A stretch of DNA of 64,000 nt from contig CALXET010000002.1 of assembly GCA_944387405.1 (NCBI GenBank), positions 193,316-257,315 of the forward strand. The letters are read 5' to 3'. Each line of letters starts with the position of its first letter. Position 1 is the stretch's first letter. The notes beneath the pieces are model-generated. The model saw nothing but the letters and a program-made list of their open reading frames with translations. It did no database searches and was not told the origin of the DNA. The position numbers were made by a program, and so were the translations under genes. Source of the DNA: an uncultured Clostridia bacterium (lineage in GTDB: Bacteria; Bacillota; Clostridia; TANB77; CAG-508). Of the stretch, positions 36,662 to 46,283 are shown piece by piece.

Positions 36662-38626
36662 TCAAATTAAATTATTAATATTTTCTAATTGTTTTTGAAG
36701 TTCTTCCCATTGTGAATATTTTAAATTTAATTTATCATTTAAATCATTTATTTTATTATTTATTTCTTCTAATTTTATATAATCAGAACTTATTTCATCA
36801 CTTTCTTGTAATTTTTTATTGTTAGAAATTTCTTCTTCAATATCTTCAATATCCTCTTCTATTTTATTTATTTTCCTTTCTAATCTTGATTTTTCTTTTA
36901 AAGGGTTATTAATAGTACTTTTACTTTTTTTAGCTTGCACGTCATTCTCATATAAATTAGTAGTATCTATATTAATGTCTTCTTCTATTTCTTCTTTTTG
37001 TTTATATTTTTCTAGATATTCATCATATTTACATTCATAGTATTTAGCTTCACTTTTATTTCCCGTTTTATTATTTCTACTAAATACAATTATAGAATCT
37101 GCTATTTTATTCACAAAAAATCTATCATGAGAAACAAATAAAATACTACCTTCAAATTCTTTAAGCATATTTTCTAAAGTTTCTTTTCCTACTATATCCA
37201 TGTGATTAGTTGGCTCATCTAAGATTAATAAATTAGGACCTTTTTTTAATATAATACTTAGTTTTAATCTTACTTTTTCTCCTCCAGATAACATATTTAC
37301 TTCTTTAAATACATCATCACCATAAAACATAAAAGCTGCTAAAGAATTTCTAACTTCTGTTACTGTTAGTTTTGGAAAGCATTCGCTAAATATATCAAAT
37401 ACAGTTTTATTTGAATCTATTAAAGCTTCTTTTTGATCAAAATAACCAATATCTACATTATGTCCTATGTTTATTTCTCCAGAACGTTTCTTCAATTTTG
37501 ATACAATTGTCTTTAATAAAGTCGACTTTCCTGTTCCATTTGGACCAATAATTCCTATTTTTTGCCCTTTATATAAATTAAAAGAAATATTATCTGCAAT
37601 TTCACTTTCATAACCAATACTTAAATTTGAAACTTGAAGTACATTTTTTCCACTTTCTCTATTTTGTTTAAAATTTGATTTGAATGTTTTTAGATCATAT
37701 TTATTAGGCTGCTTTATCTTAACCATTCTTTCAATTTGTTTTAACTTTGCTTGAGCCATTTTAGCTTTATTCTTTTTATATCTAAATCTTTCTACAACAG
37801 CCATTAATCTTTTTATTTCTTTTTGCTGATATTCAAAATCTTTTAACTGTTTTTCATAATTTACTCTTTTTTGCTCCTCATAATAATCATAATCACCTGA
37901 ATATAGAGTCATCTCACCATATTCAATTTCATATATCTTATCTACTATTTTATTTATAAACATTCTATCATGAGAAACAATAATGCAAGCTTTTGGATAC
38001 GTTTTTAAGTATCCCTCTAACCATTCTATTGTATCTATATCTAAATGATTTGTTGGTTCATCTAATAATAGTAAATCTGGTTTACTAAGTAATAATTTTA
38101 TAAAAGCTATCTTTGTTCTCTGTCCACCTGAAAATTCAGATAATTTCTTATTTAAGTCTTCATCTAAAAAACCAAACTTTCTAACTACTGTCTCATATTC
38201 TTTTTTATATGTATATCCGTCTAAAAATTCAAATTTATCTTGTAATTTAGAATATTCTTTTGCAACACTTTCACTTTTATCTGTTTTCATTTTTTCAAGA
38301 ATTATATTCATTTTATTTTCAGTATTTATAATCTCAGAATATACTTTTAAGATTTCATCTCTCATCGTAATAGATTCATCCTCAAAATCTATTTGCTTTA
38401 AATATCCTATATTATAAATTCCTTCCTTGAATATGTTAAACTTTTCATCGCCTGTTCCTTCTGATAATAGAGAATTATCAACTACTGATTTTAGTAACGT
38501 AGATTTACCGCATCCATTTCTTCCCACTACAGCAACTTTCTCTTTTCCTTTAACTTCAAAGTTAATATTCTCTAGAATTGTATCTGCACCATATGAAACT
38601 GAACCATTTGTTATTTTAAAATTCAT
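36662..38626 (-). CDS. ABC-F family ATPase
   Basis: 654 residues. Two ABC domains in one chain: Walker A GRNGCGKST (residue about 36) and GPNGTGKST (about 360), each with its own signature (FSGGQRTKIAF, LSGGEKVRLKL) and Walker B LLLLDEPTNH or LLILDEPTNH. The linker between them is charged, and the C-terminus is a coiled coil (residues 550-654). There are no membrane segments. ABC-F proteins act on the ribosome, in translation factor or antibiotic protection roles; which role applies cannot be told from sequence. Confidence 0.88.
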   Translation of the reverse strand: MNFKITNGSVSYGADTILENINFEVKGKEKVAVVGRNGCGKSTLLKSVVDNSLLSEGTGDEKFNIFKEGIYNIGYLKQIDFEDESITMRDEILKVYSEIINTENKMNIILEKMKTDKSESVAKEYSKLQDKFEFLDGYTYKKEYETVVRKFGFLDEDLNKKLSEFSGGQRTKIAFIKLLLSKPDLLLLDEPTNHLDIDTIEWLEGYLKTYPKACIIVSHDRMFINKIVDKIYEIEYGEMTLYSGDYDYYEEQKRVNYEKQLKDFEYQQKEIKRLMAVVERFRYKKNKAKMAQAKLKQIERMVKIKQPNKYDLKTFKSNFKQNRESGKNVLQVSNLSIGYESEIADNISFNLYKGQKIGIIGPNGTGKSTLLKTIVSKLKKRSGEINIGHNVDIGYFDQKEALIDSNKTVFDIFSECFPKLTVTEVRNSLAAFMFYGDDVFKEVNMLSGGEKVRLKLSIILKKGPNLLILDEPTNHMDIVGKETLENMLKEFEGSILFVSHDRFFVNKIADSIIVFSRNNKTGNKSEAKYYECKYDEYLEKYKQKEEIEEDINIDTTNLYENDVQAKKSKSTINNPLKEKSRLERKINKIEEDIEDIEEEISNNKKLQESDEISSDYIKLEEINNKINDLNDKLNLKYSQWEELQKQLENINNLI

Positions 38627-38662
38627 TTTGCCACCTTTTGTTCTTATTATATTTTTAATGTT

Positions 38663-39022
38663 TTAATTTAATAATTTTTCTTTCCATTCATTTTCCTTAA
38701 ATCCAACTAGCACAAAATCTTCATTAATAATTAATGGCCTTTTTACAAGCATACCATTACTAGATAATAAATTTACTTTTTCATCATAAGTCATATTATC
38801 TAATTTATTTTTCAAATCCATACTTTTATATAATAATCCGCTTGTATTAAAAAATTTTTTTATATCTAAAGAACTTCTTTTTATCCAATTACTAAGTTCT
38901 TCCTTGGTTGGATTATTTTCTACTATATGCCTATCTATAAAATTAACTTTATTATCTTCAAGCCATTTCTTTGCTTTTCTACATGTACTACATTTTGGAT
39001 ATTCTAGAAATAAATTTTCCAT
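38663..39022 (-). CDS. ArsC/Spx-family protein
   Basis: 119 residues with the CxxC redox site in YPKCSTCRKAKKWLEDN and the RPLIINEDFVLVGFKENEW C-terminal signature. The Arg-Pro and C-x-x-C arrangement fit the ArsC/Spx thioredoxin-fold family. The short form with CSTC is close to YffB/ArsC-like members. It may be a redox regulator of RNA polymerase or a glutaredoxin-like reductase. AGGAGG precedes the start. Confidence 0.8.
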   Translation of the reverse strand: MENLFLEYPKCSTCRKAKKWLEDNKVNFIDRHIVENNPTKEELSNWIKRSSLDIKKFFNTSGLLYKSMDLKNKLDNMTYDEKVNLLSSNGMLVKRPLIINEDFVLVGFKENEWKEKLLN

Positions 39023-39115
39023 ATTTCCTCCTAGCTATTTTTATTTTTAATTTAACTTAAAATTTTATTCTTTTACACTTATTTTGTATATTACAATATT
39101 TTTTCATTTAAATCA

Positions 39116-39155
39116 AGAAAAAGCTAGAATGCATTTTGTATTCTAGCTTTTTTTC
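39116..39155 (-). terminator. Terminator of the CorC-like gene
   Basis: AAAAAGCTAGAAT/ATTCTAGCTTTTT stem with T-run. Confidence 0.85.
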
Positions 39156-39160
39156 TTTAA

Positions 39161-40528
39161 TTAATCTTCTTTTTTGTCTTTTTTCAAATCATCTTCATCT
39201 TTTTTATCTTCATCATTATCTAAATCGTCTTCATCAATTTTCTTTATATGTTTTGTAACTTTTACTTTTGTAATTCTATTATCTTTGAATTGCATAACTT
39301 GATAACTAACATCATCTGTATCTATGATTGGTTTTTCTTTCTCATTTGGTATTCTATTTAATTTTGAAATTAAATACCCTGATAAAGTATCATATTCTCC
39401 TTCTGGTATCGAAATATCTAATATTTTCTCAACTTCATATACTGGAAGCTCACCTTCTATCATATACTCATCTTCAGATAATTTCTCATATTTTTTCTCA
39501 ATAACATCATATTCATCATATATTTCACCAACAAGTTCTTCTACAATATCTTCCATCGTAACAATTCCTGCTGTACCACCATGTTCATCAAGTACTATTG
39601 CTATCTGTTTTTTAGATTTTCTTAATTCTTTAAATACATCATTAATATGACTTAATTCTGAAACATAATAAGCTTCTTTTACTAAAGATTTTATTTTTGT
39701 TCTTTTATTTTTTAGTGATGTTACTATATCTTTAACATATACTATACCTTTAATTTTATCTAAAGTCTCCTCATAGACTGGCATTCTACTAAATCTATTA
39801 TCTGCAGTTATTTCTTCTATTGCATCTGATACTGAAAGATCTGCTTCTAATGCAAATATTTCTGTTCTAGGTACCATTATCTCAGAAACTAATTTATCAT
39901 TAAATTCGAAAACGTTTTCTATCATTTCTCTTTCATCTTTATTGATAGAACCTTTTTCCTCTCCAACATCTATCATCATTCTTATTTCTTCTTCAGTTAC
40001 TGTTTCTTCCTCGTTTCCACTTGCTCCAAACAATTTTGAAACAACATCTGTTGAAAAAGTTAAAAATCTTACAAAAGGTGCTGTAATAATTGAAATAAAT
40101 CTAATAATTCCAACTGATGCATATGCAAGAGGTTCTGAATATTTCATAGCAACTCTTTTTGGAACTAATTCTCCAAAAATTAATGTAAAATAAGATAATA
40201 TTATTGTAATTATTATTATAGATATGTGATTCCAAACATCTACTGGAAATACAGGTATTAATTTAGCAAGAAATGGTGCTAAGTCATCTGCAAAAGCATC
40301 TGATGCAAATGCACTTGATAAAAATCCTGCAAGAGTAATTCCAATTTGTATTGTAGCTAAAAATTTACTAGGATTTTTAAGCATCTTTTTAATAGATTTT
40401 GCTTTTTTATTCCCTTCTTTAGCTTGTTTATCAATCTTCATATCATTTAATGATATAAATGCAATTTCCACTGCTGCAAAAAAAGCATTACAAAAGATTA
40501 AAATGATTAAAACTAATAGTTGTGACAC
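39161..40528 (-). CDS. CNNM/CorC-like transporter-associated protein
   Basis: 455 residues. The N-terminal CNNM (DUF21) domain with four hydrophobic segments (residues 1-150) is followed by a CBS pair (IMVPRTEIFALEADLSVSDA, then RMPVYEETLDKIKGIVYVKD) and a CorC/HlyC domain (DEHGGTAGIVTMEDIVEELVGEI). An acidic Asp/Lys tail follows. Such proteins take part in Mg2+ or Co2+ homeostasis. The start is GTG at 40528 with GGAGAG upstream. Confidence 0.87.
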   Translation of the reverse strand: MSQLLVLIILIFCNAFFAAVEIAFISLNDMKIDKQAKEGNKKAKSIKKMLKNPSKFLATIQIGITLAGFLSSAFASDAFADDLAPFLAKLIPVFPVDVWNHISIIIITIILSYFTLIFGELVPKRVAMKYSEPLAYASVGIIRFISIITAPFVRFLTFSTDVVSKLFGASGNEEETVTEEEIRMMIDVGEEKGSINKDEREMIENVFEFNDKLVSEIMVPRTEIFALEADLSVSDAIEEITADNRFSRMPVYEETLDKIKGIVYVKDIVTSLKNKRTKIKSLVKEAYYVSELSHINDVFKELRKSKKQIAIVLDEHGGTAGIVTMEDIVEELVGEIYDEYDVIEKKYEKLSEDEYMIEGELPVYEVEKILDISIPEGEYDTLSGYLISKLNRIPNEKEKPIIDTDDVSYQVMQFKDNRITKVKVTKHIKKIDEDDLDNDEDKKDEDDLKKDKKED

Positions 40529-40609
40529 TTTTTATCTCTCCTTAATATTTAAAAATTTTATATTATTAATATACCATTTAATTAGTTATTTTGCAAACAA
40601 AAAGAGAGA

Positions 40610-41074
40610 TTATTCATCCCTCAAATTTAACAATTTATTTTTAAATAAATTATTAATATATTTTAATATTCTTTTAAATAAATTTTGTTTTTCTTTTTTA
40701 ACTAAAGAATTATTTTTTTCATTATTTTTTTCATTATTTTTTGGAAAAATATTTTCTACACTATATTTTTCTTTTTGCTCTTTTTCATATAATTTCTGAT
40801 TATTACTATATATTTTTTCTAACAATTCCTTTTGTTCATCATTACAGAAAAATTCGAGATTAAGCCATAATATAATTGAAATAGCTTCTCTTGAAAAATC
40901 TTGACTTTCAATAGAAATATCTGGATCAATCTTTACTTTATATGATTCATCTTTTTCAGATTTAATAACATCTAAAATATCTTTAGGAATCTTATTTATA
41001 TATGATTTTCCTAATGTAGATAAAAAAGCATCTACTTCTGAAAATGCTCTTTTTTTATTTAAAGATATCCCCAT
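40610..41074 (-). CDS. Uncharacterised protein, paralog of the 35034 gene
   Basis: 154 residues with the same plan as the 35034 product: an N-terminal helical domain (FSEVDAFLSTLGKSYINKIP, then a SREAISIILWLNLEFFCNDEQ segment), an Asn/Glu linker and a basic C-terminal helix (LFKRILKYINNLFK). Unknown function. The start follows AAAGGAGG. Confidence 0.6.
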   Translation of the reverse strand: MGISLNKKRAFSEVDAFLSTLGKSYINKIPKDILDVIKSEKDESYKVKIDPDISIESQDFSREAISIILWLNLEFFCNDEQKELLEKIYSNNQKLYEKEQKEKYSVENIFPKNNEKNNEKNNSLVKKEKQNLFKRILKYINNLFKNKLLNLRDE

Positions 41075-41165
41075 ATTTCTACCTCCTTTTTACTATATAT
41101 ACATATATAAAATTATATATATACTTTAAAATAAATTCAAGTACATAAATATCTATTTTAGACGA

Positions 41166-41197
41166 AAAAAAAAGCATTGTTCTCACAATGCTTTTTT
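41166..41197 (-). terminator. Terminator of the tRNA operon
   Basis: AAAAGCATTGT/ACAATGCTTTT stem just downstream of tRNA-Phe on the minus strand. Confidence 0.85.
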
Positions 41198-41200
41198 AAG

Positions 41201-41276
41201 TGGTGGCTCGAAGTGGAATCGAACCACTGACACGGGGATTTTCAGTCCCCTGCTCTACCAACTGAGCTATCGAGCC
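41201..41276 (-). tRNA. tRNA-Phe (GAA)
   Basis: 76 nt with encoded CCA. Complete cloverleaf; the anticodon loop reads CTGAAAA with GAA. Third gene of a Val-Asp-Phe cluster. Confidence 0.95.
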
Positions 41277-41290
41277 TTATAAAATTAAAA

Positions 41291-41310
41291 CTATCTAGGT
41301 GACTAGATAG
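41291..41310 (-). repeat. Hairpin between tRNA-Asp and tRNA-Phe
   Basis: CTATCTAG-GTGA-CTAGATAG, a perfect 8-bp stem in the intertranscript spacer. It could aid processing or be a weak terminator, though no T-run follows. Confidence 0.5.
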
Positions 41311-41314
41311 TTTT

Positions 41315-41391
41315 TGGCGACCCGGAACGGGCTCGAACCGTCGACCTCTAGCGTGACAGGCTAGCGTTCTAACCAACTGAACTACCGGGCC
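41315..41391 (-). tRNA. tRNA-Asp (GTC)
   Basis: 77 nt with encoded CCA. The acceptor stem GGCCCGG pairs with CCGGGTC; anticodon GTC. Confidence 0.95.
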
Positions 41392-41395
41392 AATA

Positions 41396-41471
41396 TGGTG
41401 GTCGCAATAGGGCTCGAACCTATGACCCCCTGCTTGTAAGGCAGATGCTCTCCCAGCTGAGCTATGCGACC
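41396..41471 (-). tRNA. tRNA-Val (TAC)
   Basis: 76 nt with encoded CCA; anticodon TAC in a CTTACAA loop. First gene of the cluster, only 4 bases from tRNA-Asp. Confidence 0.95.
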
Positions 41472-41501
41472 AAATTTTTATCAGTTCAACTGACAAGTCT
41501 T

Positions 41502-41530
41502 ATTTTACAAGATATGATCATTTTTGTCAA
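41502..41530 (-). promoter_or_regulatory. Promoter of the tRNA-Val-Asp-Phe operon
   Basis: TTGACA (41525-41530), 17 bases, TAAAAT (41502-41507) on the minus strand, about 30 bases before tRNA-Val. Confidence 0.75.
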
Positions 41531-41582
41531 CACTTTTGTTAAATTTTTTTTCTTTTTTTTATGATATTTTTATAAAAAATCT

Positions 41583-41616
41583 TAAAGCGGGCGATATAAG
41601 CTATCTTCCCGCTTCA
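41583..41616 (-). terminator. Terminator of ctpA
   Basis: AAGCGGG and CCCGCTT arms around a 16-nt loop, followed by T-rich sequence on the minus strand. Confidence 0.75.
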
Positions 41617-41643
41617 AAATAATATATTAATTATTAAAAATAA

Positions 41644-42858
41644 TTATTTTTCATCTAATATTTTAATTGCTTCTTCCATTTGATTATCTATTTTATCATC
41701 TAAAGTTTTTTCATCAAGTTCTACTACTTTATCAGGTTCTATTCCAACTTTATTAATTTCATTTTTATTTGGAGTCATATATTTCATTGTAGTAATTTTT
41801 AAATATGCAGAATTATCTAAGATTGGGAATACACTTTGAATTACACCTTTTCCATATGTTTTAGTACCTACTATTGTAACTAATCCATGATCTTTCAAAC
41901 ATCCTGCCATTATTTCAGAAGCACTTGCAGTATATTCATTTGTAAGTAGTACTACTGGCATATCTATTACTTTATTACCTTTAGCAGTAGTAGTTACTTC
42001 ATTTCCTTTATTATCTACTGTTATATATTCTGTTTCACCTTTATTTAAAAACATATCAAGTATTGCTTCTGCTGTCTCAACATATCCACCTGTATTATCA
42101 CGTAAATCTATTATTAATTTTTTTGCACCTTTGTTCTTAAGTTCTGAATATGCATTTGCAAATTCAGTATGAGCAGTTTCTGTAAATGAATCAAAATCTA
42201 TATATCCTATATCATTATCTATCATTTCATATTTAATCTCTGAAACTTTTATACTCTTTCTCTCAACTTCAAATTCTTTTTCTTCTCCATCTCTATCTAC
42301 TGTTATTTTTACTTTTGTGCCTTCTTTACCTTTTATTTTATTTGTAACTTCTTCTAATTCTAATCCTGTTACATCTTCTCCATTTACTTTCACAATTACA
42401 TCATAAGCCTTAATTCCTGCATTAAAAGCTGGAGACTCATCACCAACAGGAGCTAAAATAACTGCCTCACCATCTAATGACTGACCAACATAAATTCCTA
42501 TTCCAACATATTCTGAAAGCTCTTGTTCTAATTCTTCATATTCTTTTGCAGTCATAAGTTCTGTATATTCATCTCCAAGTCCTGCTACATATCCTTTAAG
42601 AGCTGAATCAACAAGCTCTGAATCTTCTATCTCGTCTGAATTTAAATAATATTTTTCAAGTTCTGTCCTAATCACATTTAATTTATCTTCAACACTTGCA
42701 CTTGAATCAAAAGATTCAGCTATAGCACCTTTACTATTTAAATATGTATAGTATAAAAAAGCTGTAATGACAATAGAAACTAATGCTGTTACAATAATTG
42801 TTATCACTACAATTGGAATAATTTGATTTTCAGAATACTTTTTTTCATTATTATCCAT
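41644..42858 (-). CDS. ctpA: Carboxy-terminal processing protease (S41 family)
   Basis: 404 residues. An N-terminal membrane anchor (IIPIVVITIIVTALVSIVIT) leads into a PDZ domain (YVGIGIYVGQSLDGEAVILA) and the S41 domain with catalytic Ser in TASASEIMAG and Lys in KTYGKGVIQSV. CtpA-type proteases act outside the membrane and trim or regulate cell-wall hydrolases. It ends the ftsE-ftsX-envC-like operon, as it often does in Firmicutes, suggesting control of the adjacent hydrolases. TGGAGG precedes the start. Confidence 0.93.
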   Translation of the reverse strand: MDNNEKKYSENQIIPIVVITIIVTALVSIVITAFLYYTYLNSKGAIAESFDSSASVEDKLNVIRTELEKYYLNSDEIEDSELVDSALKGYVAGLGDEYTELMTAKEYEELEQELSEYVGIGIYVGQSLDGEAVILAPVGDESPAFNAGIKAYDVIVKVNGEDVTGLELEEVTNKIKGKEGTKVKITVDRDGEEKEFEVERKSIKVSEIKYEMIDNDIGYIDFDSFTETAHTEFANAYSELKNKGAKKLIIDLRDNTGGYVETAEAILDMFLNKGETEYITVDNKGNEVTTTAKGNKVIDMPVVLLTNEYTASASEIMAGCLKDHGLVTIVGTKTYGKGVIQSVFPILDNSAYLKITTMKYMTPNKNEINKVGIEPDKVVELDEKTLDDKIDNQMEEAIKILDEK

Positions 42859-42881
42859 TATGTTACCTCCAGTAATCTTAA

Positions 42882-42912
42882 AAATTGAGCAGACTTTTTC
42901 GTCTGCTCTATT
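42882..42912 (-). terminator. Hairpin between envC-like gene and ctpA
   Basis: GAGCAGAC/GTCTGCTC stem with AATTTTT on the minus strand; a partial terminator within the operon. Confidence 0.7.
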
Positions 42913-42945
42913 ATTATATTACAAATTTCTTAATTTTATATTAAA

Positions 42946-44127
42946 TTATGGTAAATAATTTAATGGGTTTACTCTTTCTGAATATGATCCTCCTCCAGTT
43001 CTTACTTCAAAGTGTAAGTGAGGACCAGTTGAATTTCCTGTAGAACCAACTCTCATTATTTGTTGTCCTTGTTTTACTCTTTGTCCTTCTTTTACTGTAA
43101 TTGAACCCATTTGTCCATGTGCATATAAAGTGTATAATCCATTATAATGTGCAATTAATACATAATTACCATAACTATAATTTAAAGCTTTTGCTGTTAC
43201 TACATACCCATCTGCTACAGCATAAACTGGTTTTCCTGAGATTCCAGCTCCTGAAAAATCAACTGCACCATGATATGCTCCTGATGAATAATACATTCCT
43301 GTAGTAACTCCATATCCATTTACAGGTCTTATAAATCCAGATGAACTTGAACCACCACTACTTATATAATCTTCTCTATCATTTTTTATTGCCTCTTGAG
43401 CAGCTTTAATTTTTTGATCTAAGCTTCTATTTTCTGCGGCTAAAGCTTCTAATTCTTTCTTCAATGCTTTTTCATCTTCACTTAAATTTGCTGCCTTTGA
43501 TTCTTTATCTTTTTTCAAAACTTCTAAAGAATTTCTTTTGGCAACTTGTTTTTTCTTTAATTCTTCTACTTCTTTTTTGCTTTCTTCAAGTGCTACTTTT
43601 GAAGCTTCTATTTCATTTTTTGTAGCTTCAACACTTTCAATTAATTTAGTATCATAATCAGCAAGTTCTTCTACTAAATAATAATTTGAAATAAAATCTA
43701 CAACATTTTCAGAACCAAGCAAAACATCTAAATATGAAGAGTCTCCTGTTTTATACATTGCAACTAATCTTCTATTTAATAAATCTTGCTTTTCCGCTAA
43801 TTCCTTTTCACTTTCTTCAATTTGTTTTTCTGCATCATCAATAGAATCTGTAATTTCTGCAATTTGTTCATCTAGATTATCAATTTCACTTTCGTATTCA
43901 GAAATTTGATTTATTAAACCATCAATTTCTTCCATTGTTCCAGAAAGTTCTTCTTGAATTCCATCTAACTGCTCTTTTGTATCTGATATTTCATCTTTTA
44001 CTTCATCTCTTTGTGCCTTTAAACTATTTACACTTGCTGCAAAGATAACTTTTGCACTAACCATAAAAATTAATACAAGTATTACTAAAATGCTAAGCGA
44101 AATTTTTACTACATTTTTCATCTTCAT
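42946..44127 (-). CDS. EnvC-like murein hydrolase activator, M23 domain
   Basis: 393 residues: N-terminal membrane or signal helix, a long coiled coil (residues about 28-265) containing RRLVAMYKTGDSSYLDVLLGSENVVDFISNYYLVEEL, then a linker and an M23 lytic domain (YHGAVDFSG, YGNYVLIAHYNGLYTLYAH, GSTGNSTGPHLHFEVR). The zinc ligands are H in YHGAVDF, D in AVDFSG, and the H-x-H pair in PHLHFEV. All appear present, so it may be an active endopeptidase. It is a tandem duplicate of the 44169 gene and lies downstream of ftsEX, the expected membrane regulator. Confidence 0.88.
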   Translation of the reverse strand: MKMKNVVKISLSILVILVLIFMVSAKVIFAASVNSLKAQRDEVKDEISDTKEQLDGIQEELSGTMEEIDGLINQISEYESEIDNLDEQIAEITDSIDDAEKQIEESEKELAEKQDLLNRRLVAMYKTGDSSYLDVLLGSENVVDFISNYYLVEELADYDTKLIESVEATKNEIEASKVALEESKKEVEELKKKQVAKRNSLEVLKKDKESKAANLSEDEKALKKELEALAAENRSLDQKIKAAQEAIKNDREDYISSGGSSSSGFIRPVNGYGVTTGMYYSSGAYHGAVDFSGAGISGKPVYAVADGYVVTAKALNYSYGNYVLIAHYNGLYTLYAHGQMGSITVKEGQRVKQGQQIMRVGSTGNSTGPHLHFEVRTGGGSYSERVNPLNYLP

Positions 44128-44168
44128 TGTAACTTACTCCTTATCTTAAAAAAGATTGACTTCCTTTG

Positions 44169-45323
44169 TTAATCACTTGAGACGTAATTTAATGGATTTT
44201 TATATTCCCCATTTACTCGTACTTCAAAATGTGCATGTGGTCCTGTTGCATATCCTGTGTGTCCTACTTTTAAAACTGTTTGTCCTTTTGTTACTGTATC
44301 GCCTACAGAAACTTCTATTGATGAACCATGTGCATACAGAGTAACCACTCCACCTCCATGGTCTATCATAACCATATTTCCATAAGCGCTATTATAATAT
44401 GCTTTAACTACTACTCCATCAGCAGCTGCTATAAAATTAGTACCTTCTGGTGCACTTATATCAACTCCTGTGTGTAATTTATAAACTCCTGTAATTGGAT
44501 GAACCCTCATTCCAAAATTTGATGTAATTCTTGAATATCCTGGAACTGGCCATCTCATATCCCCACCAATATAGTCAGGGCTTATGCTTTCTAAAGAAAC
44601 TTCTGAGATATCTGATTCAATTTGTTTTAAAGCTTTTTGAAATTCTGTAATTTCATCTTGTAAATCTTTCTCTTCTTTAGATAATTTTTTTACATAACTA
44701 TTTTTTACTACACTCATATTTGAAAGAGAAACTCTCTTCTTTTCTGCCGATTCTCTTGCTTCACTTAATTCTTCTCTTTGATTTCTCAAAGTAATTTCTC
44801 TTTCTTCTAATTCAGATTTCTTTTCAGAAACAGTATCTAATAATCTTGTATCTGCGTCAACAACCTTTTCAATTAAATAATAGTTTGATATAAAATCAGA
44901 AACTGAAGAAGAATTTAATAATACATCTAAATATCTTGTGTTTCCTGCTCTATACATAGCAACTAATCTTCTATCTAATAAGTCTTTATTTTCAGTATAT
45001 TCTTCTGTCAAAGTCTCTAGCTTACTACTATTTTCTTTAATGCTATTAGATAATGATGTTGATTTTTCATCTAAACTACTTATCTCCATTTCTAATGTTA
45101 TTATATCATCATTTAAGTTTGCTATTTCAACTTGCAAATCAGAAAGTTCGCCTTTAACAAGTTCAAGTTCAATCTCTGAAGATTCTTCTTTTGTCTCCAT
45201 TTCAGCTTGCTCTTGTCTTAGCTCATTTAATGATTCTGCGAAAGTGAAACAAGATAAGGAAAATATCAGTATAGTAAATAAGATTACAGAAAAACTTATT
45301 TTTAATAACTTATTTTCCGTCAC
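44169..45323 (-). CDS. EnvC-like murein hydrolase activator, M23 domain (second copy)
   Basis: 384 residues with the same plan: signal helix, coiled coil with RRLVAMYRAGNTRYLDVLLN, and an M23 domain (LHTGVDISAPEGTNF, YGNMVMIDHGGGVVTLYAH, GHTGYATGPHAHFEVRVNG). Zinc ligands H in KLHTGVD, D, and H-x-H in PHAHFEV are intact. The start is GTG at 45323 behind GGAGG. FtsX loops probably activate one or both of these enzymes. Confidence 0.88.
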   Translation of the reverse strand: MTENKLLKISFSVILFTILIFSLSCFTFAESLNELRQEQAEMETKEESSEIELELVKGELSDLQVEIANLNDDIITLEMEISSLDEKSTSLSNSIKENSSKLETLTEEYTENKDLLDRRLVAMYRAGNTRYLDVLLNSSSVSDFISNYYLIEKVVDADTRLLDTVSEKKSELEEREITLRNQREELSEARESAEKKRVSLSNMSVVKNSYVKKLSKEEKDLQDEITEFQKALKQIESDISEVSLESISPDYIGGDMRWPVPGYSRITSNFGMRVHPITGVYKLHTGVDISAPEGTNFIAAADGVVVKAYYNSAYGNMVMIDHGGGVVTLYAHGSSIEVSVGDTVTKGQTVLKVGHTGYATGPHAHFEVRVNGEYKNPLNYVSSD

Positions 45324-45362
45324 TTGTCCTCCATATATTTATATATATTAAATTTAAAACTT

Positions 45363-46283
45363 TTATACTTCTAGGTATTTTCTCATAGAAATTACACTTC
45401 CTACTACACCAATACCAACACCTAATATCATATATACAATAAATATCATAGTAATCATACTATTAAATGGCAATAATGACAATCCTGAAGTTACACTACC
45501 TAGCATTGAATTTACACCTGGCACTATTAATTGATAAATACCAGCCATTACTAATAATGTTAATAATCCTGATATAATTCCAATTAAAATACCTTCAACT
45601 ATAAATGGCCATCTGATAAATGAATTTGTAGCACCTACATATTTCATTATTGAAATTTCTTTTCTTCTTGCATGTACTGTAAGTTTTATTGTATTTGAAA
45701 TTATAAAAGTAGATATTGCTATAAGAAGTACTAATATAACGCCAGTAACTAATCTAATAAAATTTGCAATTTTTATTAGTGCATTTATTGTATTATCACT
45801 ACTTGTTATATCATCGTTTCCTATAACTTGTTCTCCATCTATTCTTATATCTAATATTTTTTGTTGAATTTCTGCACTTTTAGTTAAATCATCTAATCTA
45901 ACTAGAACAGAAGCTGGAAAAATATTATTTTCCTCATAATCTTCTATTAAATCTGGATGTTTTTCAAGCTTACTTTTCATAGAATCTAATGCTTCTTGTT
46001 TTGTAACTATTGTTGCTTCAGCAACGCCATCCATATTTGCTATTTGTCTTCTTACTTCTTCCATTTCTTCATTAGTAGCATCATTTTCAAAAAAAGCTTG
46101 AATAGCCTGTTCTTCTTGAACTTGATCCATTAAATGATTTATGTTTTCTCCTATTACGAAAAACAAACCAAACATAAACATTGTACAAATCATTATTGCT
46201 AAAGCAGCAATAGTTGATTTTTTATTTTTTAAAAAATTTCTAATACCTTCTCCAATTAGGTATGTAAGAACATTATACCTCAC
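45363..46283 (-). CDS. ftsX: Cell division protein FtsX
   Basis: About 306 residues with four membrane segments: one near residue 20-40, and three in the C-terminal third. The extracellular loop (residues about 50-160) has EEMEEVRRQIANMDGVAEATIV, and the SIMKYVGATNSFIRWPFIVEG segment is the FtsX permease motif. With FtsE it transmits ATP hydrolysis to peptidoglycan hydrolases outside. GTG at 46283 follows GGGTGG and overlaps the end of ftsE; an ATG at 46304 without a site is the alternative. Confidence 0.9.
   Translation of the reverse strand: MRYNVLTYLIGEGIRNFLKNKKSTIAALAIMICTMFMFGLFFVIGENINHLMDQVQEEQAIQAFFENDATNEEMEEVRRQIANMDGVAEATIVTKQEALDSMKSKLEKHPDLIEDYEENNIFPASVLVRLDDLTKSAEIQQKILDIRIDGEQVIGNDDITSSDNTINALIKIANFIRLVTGVILVLLIAISTFIISNTIKLTVHARRKEISIMKYVGATNSFIRWPFIVEGILIGIISGLLTLLVMAGIYQLIVPGVNSMLGSVTSGLSLLPFNSMITMIFIVYMILGVGIGVVGSVISMRKYLEV

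Noticed and set aside
41242..41496. Open frame across the tRNA cluster
   Set aside because: It only reads through the tRNA-Val, -Asp and -Phe genes.
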